64,000 nucleotides of DNA from Mucilaginibacter sp. SMC90. GTDB lineage: Bacteria > Bacteroidota > Bacteroidia > Sphingobacteriales > Sphingobacteriaceae. Below, piece after piece: positions 59,462 through 64,000 of the stretch. The notes beneath the pieces were generated by a model that did no database searches, had not been told where the DNA came from, and saw only the letters and a list, made by a program, of their open reading frames with translations. Within the stretch, counting starts at the first letter, position 1; each line of letters begins with the position of its first letter. The translations under genes and the position numbers were made by a program. The stretch is from contig NZ_CP094527.1 in the NCBI RefSeq assembly GCF_022811725.1, forward strand, positions 7,812,001-7,876,000, in the 5' to 3' direction.

Positions 59462-62400
59462 ATGAAAAAGCTTTTGATACTTATAGCCTGTTTGCTTTTA
59501 GCTTATAACACTGCCTTTTCACAAATTTCTTTTGATCACTTAACGGTTGCTAACGGTCTGTCGCAAAGTACTGTCCTGTCTTTTTGTAAAGATAGCCGCG
59601 GTTATATTTGGATTGGAACCCGCGATCGCCTAAACCGCTACGATGCACGTAGCATTAAAATATACAATCACTCATATAAAGATCCGGGCAGCATAAGCTG
59701 CAACGACTACGTTTTCTCCGTTTTTGAAGACCGCACCAAAAACCTGTGGGTTGGTACCGTAAGAGGCCTCAACAGGTACATTCCCGAAACAGATTCGTTT
59801 GAACATATTTTAAAAGACAGTACTAACAGCAGCAGCTTAAGTGATGACAATATTCATTGCATTTTTCAGGACCACCTGGGTCAATTATGGATAGGTACAA
59901 ACAACGGGCTTAATGTGGCCGCCACATCAAACTCACGGAAGTTTACCCATTTTTTTAAAGCCAATGCAACACATCCCGGTCTTGCCGGCAACGAAATTCA
60001 AACCATATTTGAAGACCATGCAAATAACCTTTGGATTGGCACCATGTACGGGTTAACCAAAATGGCTATTAAAAATGGCAGGTATATATTTACATCATTT
60101 GTTAATACCGAAACAGCCTCAAACAGCTTAAGCGGCAACTCGGTACAGGCTATTACCGAAGACACGGAACATCGCCTGTGGATAGGCACACAAAATGGAG
60201 GTTTAAGCCTGTACCACCCCGAAAGTGGCACATTCACCAATTTCAAACACGCTCCCTCCAACATCAAAAGTTTAAGCAGCAATGATGTACGCAGTATTTT
60301 GGCCGATAAGCAAAATAAGCTTTGGATAGGTACCATCAACGGGTTAAATATCTATGACCCGGCAACGGGTTCATTTACTTTGTATGATCACGATACCGAA
60401 AACCAAAATAGCCTGAGCAATAATTCAATAAAGGACATTTATCTTGATAAAACCGGCACTATTTGGATAGGTACCATGTACGGAGGCATCAACATAGTTC
60501 ACCCCTACAGCATTCCGTTTAAGATATATCGCTCCAATAAATTTAAGAACAGCATAAGCGGTAATACGGTAAGCCCTGTTATTGCTGATGCAAAAGACAA
60601 TTTATGGATAGGTACCGACGGCTACGGCCTAAATTATTTCGACAAAAGTGAAGGCCGGTTTATAAATTATGTAAATGTTCCGGGAGATGCGGGCAGCCTG
60701 TCGGTAAACTATGTAAAATCACTTTATATAGATAAAGAAAATGATCTTTGGATTGGCTTTCACCAGGGAGGGCTTGATCTATTCGAGCCGTCAAAACATA
60801 CTTTCAAGCACTACAAGCATGATCCGGCTAACCCAAATTCTATCAGCAGCGACATCGTTAGCTGTACCCTGGAAGACAGCCAGAACAGGTTTTGGGTGGG
60901 CACATCGCTGGGCCTGGATATTTTTGATAAAAAACTGCAGCAATTTCGCATCTACATTACCGACGCCGCTCACCCAATTCGCCTGAGTACCATTGCAGTA
61001 AGATGCATTTATGAAGATTCAAAGCACAATATTTGGGTTGGCACAACTATCGGACTTAATATTTTAAAAAACCATTCAGCGGCATTCACCGCGTTCAAGA
61101 CCGATGAGCGCGACAACAACAGTTTAAAAGCCAGCTATATCAATTGCATTACAGAAGATAAAGCCGGCACCGTATGGATAGGTTCCTATCACGGAGGGTT
61201 AAGCAGATACGATGCTAACACAAACACCTTTAAAACCTATACTACGGAACAAGGCCTGCCAACAGATAATGTTTTGAAAATTGAGCAGGCTGATGACGGT
61301 GCCTTGTGGATCAGTACAGATAACGGCCTGGCCAGGTTTGATCAAAAAACTGAAAAGTTTAAATCATTTACAGTTAAAGACGGCCTCCCTATCAATGAAT
61401 TTAACGCTAATTCGTCTTTTAAAGATCTAAACGGCGATATTTATTTTGGCACATATAACGGGCTTGTGAGTTTTAATCCTAAAGATGTGAGGGACAATAA
61501 CTACGCGGCACCGGTATTATTTACCGGCTTAAAGCTATTTAACGAGCCTGTACAGATAGGCGATAAAACCGGCTTGCTTAACAAGGATATCAGCTTAACC
61601 CGGCAAATAACTTTTAATCACAACCAAAACGTTTTCAGTTTGGATTTTACTGCGCTAAACTACAATACGCCCGAGCGCAATAAATTCATGTACAAGCTTG
61701 ACGGCTTTGAGAAAAACTGGAACCTGGTGAGTATACCATCGGCAACTTACACCAATCTGCCCGCAGGTGATTATGAGTTTTTAGTACGGGGCAGCAATAG
61801 CGATGGGTTGTGGAATAAAAATACCGTGTCTTTACATATTGCTATACTCCCCCCGGCCTGGAAAACCTGGTGGGCATATACCATTTACTTTTTTGCGTTT
61901 TCGGCATTACTTTACCTGGTGATACGGTTTTTCCGAAAACAGGCAAAACTGGAGCGCGACCTGTACTATGAACATTTAAATCGCGAAAAGCAGCAGGAGA
62001 TCTACCAGTTAAAAGTTGATTTTTTCACAAAGGTATCTCACGAAATACGTACACCGCTGAGCCTGATCCTGGCCCCTGTCGAAAAAATACTCGAACAGGT
62101 AACTGATAATCCTGTTATCAGCCGCCAATTGAACCTCATAAAACAAAGTACCGACAGGCTATTAAGATTGGTTAACGAATTATTGGATTTCCGTAAAATT
62201 GAGAGCAGTCATCTTCAGCTAAGCATTGGCGAATACGATATTATAAGGTTTTGCTATAAAGTATTTGAGTCGTTTGAGCAATTGGCCGCAGCAAATAATA
62301 TCAATTACCAATTTAAGACCAACATTCAGTCAGTTTTGTTGCATTTTGACCAACAGCAGTTTGAAAAGGTATTATATAACGTATTGTCAAACGCCTTTAA

Positions 62401-63592
62401 ATTTACAACCACAGGCGGCGAAATAACATTGGCTATTGAACCCGGTCATCAAAAAATCGATATTATTATAACAGACAATGGCACCGGCATAGCTGCCGAA
62501 TCAATACCTGATATATTCACCAATTTCTACCAGGTTAATGCAGCCTCAAAATCTCAGGGCTGGGGAATTGGACTGGCCCTTGCTAAAAACATAATCGAAC
62601 TTCATAAAGGTAGCATTACGGTTAAGTCAACCCTCCAAACAGCACATCAAGCCGGCTGCACTGCATTTATCATTTCGCTATTAAAAGGCCATACCCATTT
62701 TTCTGAAAAGGAGCTGCTAAATGTCATGGATTGCAACCATGATGTACAAACAGATATCACGGTTCCATCGCAAAGCGCAGCAACAACCCGGCAGGTTATC
62801 CAAAAGGAACAGGCGATAATTTTGATTGTTGAAGATAATGATGACCTGCGCGGGTTTATCAGGGAAACCCTGTGCGGTTTATATACAGTTCACGAAGCTG
62901 CAAACGGTGCCGATGGCTGGGGATTAGCTGCCAGCCTGATCCCCGATTTAATTATCAGTGATGTGGCTATGCCCTTAATGGATGGATTTGAGTTTTGCGC
63001 CAGGGTTAAATCAGATGACAGGACCAATCACATTCCTTTTATTATGCTTACCGCTAAGGTAGCTCAATCGCATCTTGTAAACGGATTAAAAACAGGTGCC
63101 GACGTTTACCTAACCAAGCCATTTAGCGTTCAGGTACTGCAGCTAAGTATCTCCAACCTATTACAGGCCCGTGAACGCCTGCGTCAAAAATATGCCAGGC
63201 AGATAACCCTGATGCCGCAGGATAAAGTAATTGAATCGCCTGATGAGATCTTTCTGAACAAGCTGATGCAAATAGTTGAAAAACACATGGAAGACCCCGG
63301 GTTTGATGTTAACCGGCTTGTAAAGGAAATAGGCATAAGCCAAACCGTGTTATACCGGAAAATTAAAGCGCTGACGGATTTAACCATTGTAGATTTCATC
63401 AAAACAACACGACTAAAACAAGCCGCTCTTCTGCTCGCTCAAAATAAACTCGGTATTGCCGAAGTAGCATATTCAGTAGGCTTTAACGACCGGAAATATT
63501 TCAGCCGCGAATTTAAGAAGCAGTTTGGCAAAGCCCCTGCCGATTATATTCAGAACAATGCCGGCACAGATAACGGCCCCGTTAACGCCTGA
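59462..63592 (+). CDS. Hybrid two-component system regulator (HTCS)
   Basis: A 1376-residue one-protein signalling system. Signal peptide (1-21); two seven-bladed Reg_prop beta-propellers (about 25-690, repeating the LWIGT motif); a Y_Y_Y domain (about 745-815); one membrane helix (WWAYTIYFFAFSALLYLVI, about 820-842); HisKA with His860 in KVSHEIRTPLS; an ATPase domain (NVLSNAFKF, TDNGTGIA, WGIGLAL); a receiver with Asp1167 in IISDVAMPLMDGF; and a C-terminal AraC HTH (VAYSVGFNDRKYFSREFKKQFG). It senses a periplasmic ligand and activates glycan-use genes, which are not in the window. All catalytic residues are present. Confidence 0.95.
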   Translation: MKKLLILIACLLLAYNTAFSQISFDHLTVANGLSQSTVLSFCKDSRGYIWIGTRDRLNRYDARSIKIYNHSYKDPGSISCNDYVFSVFEDRTKNLWVGTVRGLNRYIPETDSFEHILKDSTNSSSLSDDNIHCIFQDHLGQLWIGTNNGLNVAATSNSRKFTHFFKANATHPGLAGNEIQTIFEDHANNLWIGTMYGLTKMAIKNGRYIFTSFVNTETASNSLSGNSVQAITEDTEHRLWIGTQNGGLSLYHPESGTFTNFKHAPSNIKSLSSNDVRSILADKQNKLWIGTINGLNIYDPATGSFTLYDHDTENQNSLSNNSIKDIYLDKTGTIWIGTMYGGINIVHPYSIPFKIYRSNKFKNSISGNTVSPVIADAKDNLWIGTDGYGLNYFDKSEGRFINYVNVPGDAGSLSVNYVKSLYIDKENDLWIGFHQGGLDLFEPSKHTFKHYKHDPANPNSISSDIVSCTLEDSQNRFWVGTSLGLDIFDKKLQQFRIYITDAAHPIRLSTIAVRCIYEDSKHNIWVGTTIGLNILKNHSAAFTAFKTDERDNNSLKASYINCITEDKAGTVWIGSYHGGLSRYDANTNTFKTYTTEQGLPTDNVLKIEQADDGALWISTDNGLARFDQKTEKFKSFTVKDGLPINEFNANSSFKDLNGDIYFGTYNGLVSFNPKDVRDNNYAAPVLFTGLKLFNEPVQIGDKTGLLNKDISLTRQITFNHNQNVFSLDFTALNYNTPERNKFMYKLDGFEKNWNLVSIPSATYTNLPAGDYEFLVRGSNSDGLWNKNTVSLHIAILPPAWKTWWAYTIYFFAFSALLYLVIRFFRKQAKLERDLYYEHLNREKQQEIYQLKVDFFTKVSHEIRTPLSLILAPVEKILEQVTDNPVISRQLNLIKQSTDRLLRLVNELLDFRKIESSHLQLSIGEYDIIRFCYKVFESFEQLAAANNINYQFKTNIQSVLLHFDQQQFEKVLYNVLSNAFKFTTTGGEITLAIEPGHQKIDIIITDNGTGIAAESIPDIFTNFYQVNAASKSQGWGIGLALAKNIIELHKGSITVKSTLQTAHQAGCTAFIISLLKGHTHFSEKELLNVMDCNHDVQTDITVPSQSAATTRQVIQKEQAIILIVEDNDDLRGFIRETLCGLYTVHEAANGADGWGLAASLIPDLIISDVAMPLMDGFEFCARVKSDDRTNHIPFIMLTAKVAQSHLVNGLKTGADVYLTKPFSVQVLQLSISNLLQARERLRQKYARQITLMPQDKVIESPDEIFLNKLMQIVEKHMEDPGFDVNRLVKEIGISQTVLYRKIKALTDLTIVDFIKTTRLKQAALLLAQNKLGIAEVAYSVGFNDRKYFSREFKKQFGKAPADYIQNNAGTDNGPVNA

Positions 63593-63773
63593 TTTTACCC
63601 CAAAATCATCCATTGAATAATATTTACCCCTAAACAGGCGAATCTTTACCCCCTTTTGGCCATTGTGCCACACCATATTTGTATAGGGCGAACCCCAATT
63701 AGCTACCTGTTCAGCAACTACCATACGATGAGGTATTCGTCCCGTATCATGTATTCTTGTAATCTGTACCGTT

Positions 63774-64000
63774 ATGACAGCGTTCTCCCCCCAATCATCA
63801 CCCCAGGAAAGCATTACAAACGATCTCTTGTTATTATTTGGTGCCGAGCTCGCCGCGGTTAAAAGCAAAGATCAATTAAGGCTTATCATTGATACCTGGC
63901 TAAAGGACATATTATTATTTAATCATTCAACCATATTCATTGTCAATTCAAAAGATGGTATTCTGTTTGATTTTACACTACCACCGGCCACTCCCGCCAA
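63774..64000 (+). CDS. GAF-domain protein start (3' partial)
   Basis: An open frame runs from ATG 63774 off the right edge (about 75 codons). NDLLLLFGAELAAVKSKDQL and DILLFNHSTIFIVNSKDGI look like the beginning of a GAF-domain sensor, as in sigma-54 regulators or sensor kinases of this group. It starts 180 bases after the HTCS stop on the same strand. The rest is outside the window, so the type cannot be decided. Confidence 0.6.
   Translation, partial: MTAFSPQSSPQESITNDLLLLFGAELAAVKSKDQLRLIIDTWLKDILLFNHSTIFIVNSKDGILFDFTLPPATPA

Noticed and set aside
63473..63868. 131-codon minus-strand frame at the right edge
   Set aside because: It overlaps the end of the hybrid regulator and the better-supported GAF-like gene on the plus strand.

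Overview
The window looks like a chromosome segment of a Bacteroidota bacterium, most likely Sphingobacteriaceae (Mucilaginibacter or Pedobacter type). The evidence is a SusC/SusD pair, a very long hybrid two-component regulator, BfmA-type and DUF5712 mobilization genes, and repeated small stress families (DUF892, DUF4142, DUF3175, DUF6496). Everything here is read by eye from sequence and translations; no database search was run.

1-14 kb is a defence-island-like region. At the left edge is the tail of a restriction-modification-like operon of the MORC/Z1/AIPR type: the C-terminus of a probable Z1 protein, a PD-(D/E)XK nuclease, an AIPR gene split by an IS21-family element (istA/istB, about 1836-4397), and a C5-cytosine methyltransferase. 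Facing it on the minus strand are five closely spaced genes: a 782-aa nitrilase-fold protein with an intact Glu-Lys-Cys triad, a translationally coupled small membrane protein, an HD-fold phosphohydrolase, an ORC/CDC6-like AAA ATPase and a Rossmann-like protein. I recognise no named system with this composition; it is the best candidate here for an undescribed immune system.

14-18 kb is a mobilization module: an excisionase-like HTH gene, a small companion, an inverted-repeat-rich stretch that may hold oriT, BfmA, a DUF5712 probable relaxase and a Cro/C1-type regulator. No integrase is present. 18.9-24.7 kb is a translationally linked thioredoxin-like / SusC / SusD operon closed by a clear terminator. 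A small DUF6520-like secreted protein and an AraC-type regulator follow on the minus strand.

26.8-29.6 kb has a long AT-rich spacer with direct repeats and an orphan terminator (possible small RNA). After it comes a three-gene hipB-hipS-hipT toxin system behind four operator-like repeats spaced exactly 40 bp apart. 30-32.5 kb encodes a PAS/GAF histidine kinase and a single-domain response regulator.

32.7-50 kb is a dense general-stress and envelope cluster: Hsp20, SSB, two SDR oxidoreductases (one with a Tat signal), two DUF892 ferritin-like proteins, DUF6496, a flavodoxin-like reductase, DUF3175, a CinA-like amidohydrolase, DUF421, pyrophosphatase, a low-affinity iron permease-like protein, a large uncharacterised protein, DUF1810, DUF4142, GH130 and a FAD/Rieske oxidoreductase. 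Its manganese catalase is interrupted by an in-frame amber codon where the family has tryptophan.

50-64 kb carries a NEW3-domain protein with an ABC exporter, a tRNA-3'-end-like remnant with terminator, a DUF4262 protein, an SDR plus AraC pair, an alpha/beta hydrolase, a palindromic MITE-like repeat, a 1376-aa hybrid two-component regulator, and the start of a probable GAF-domain protein cut by the right edge.
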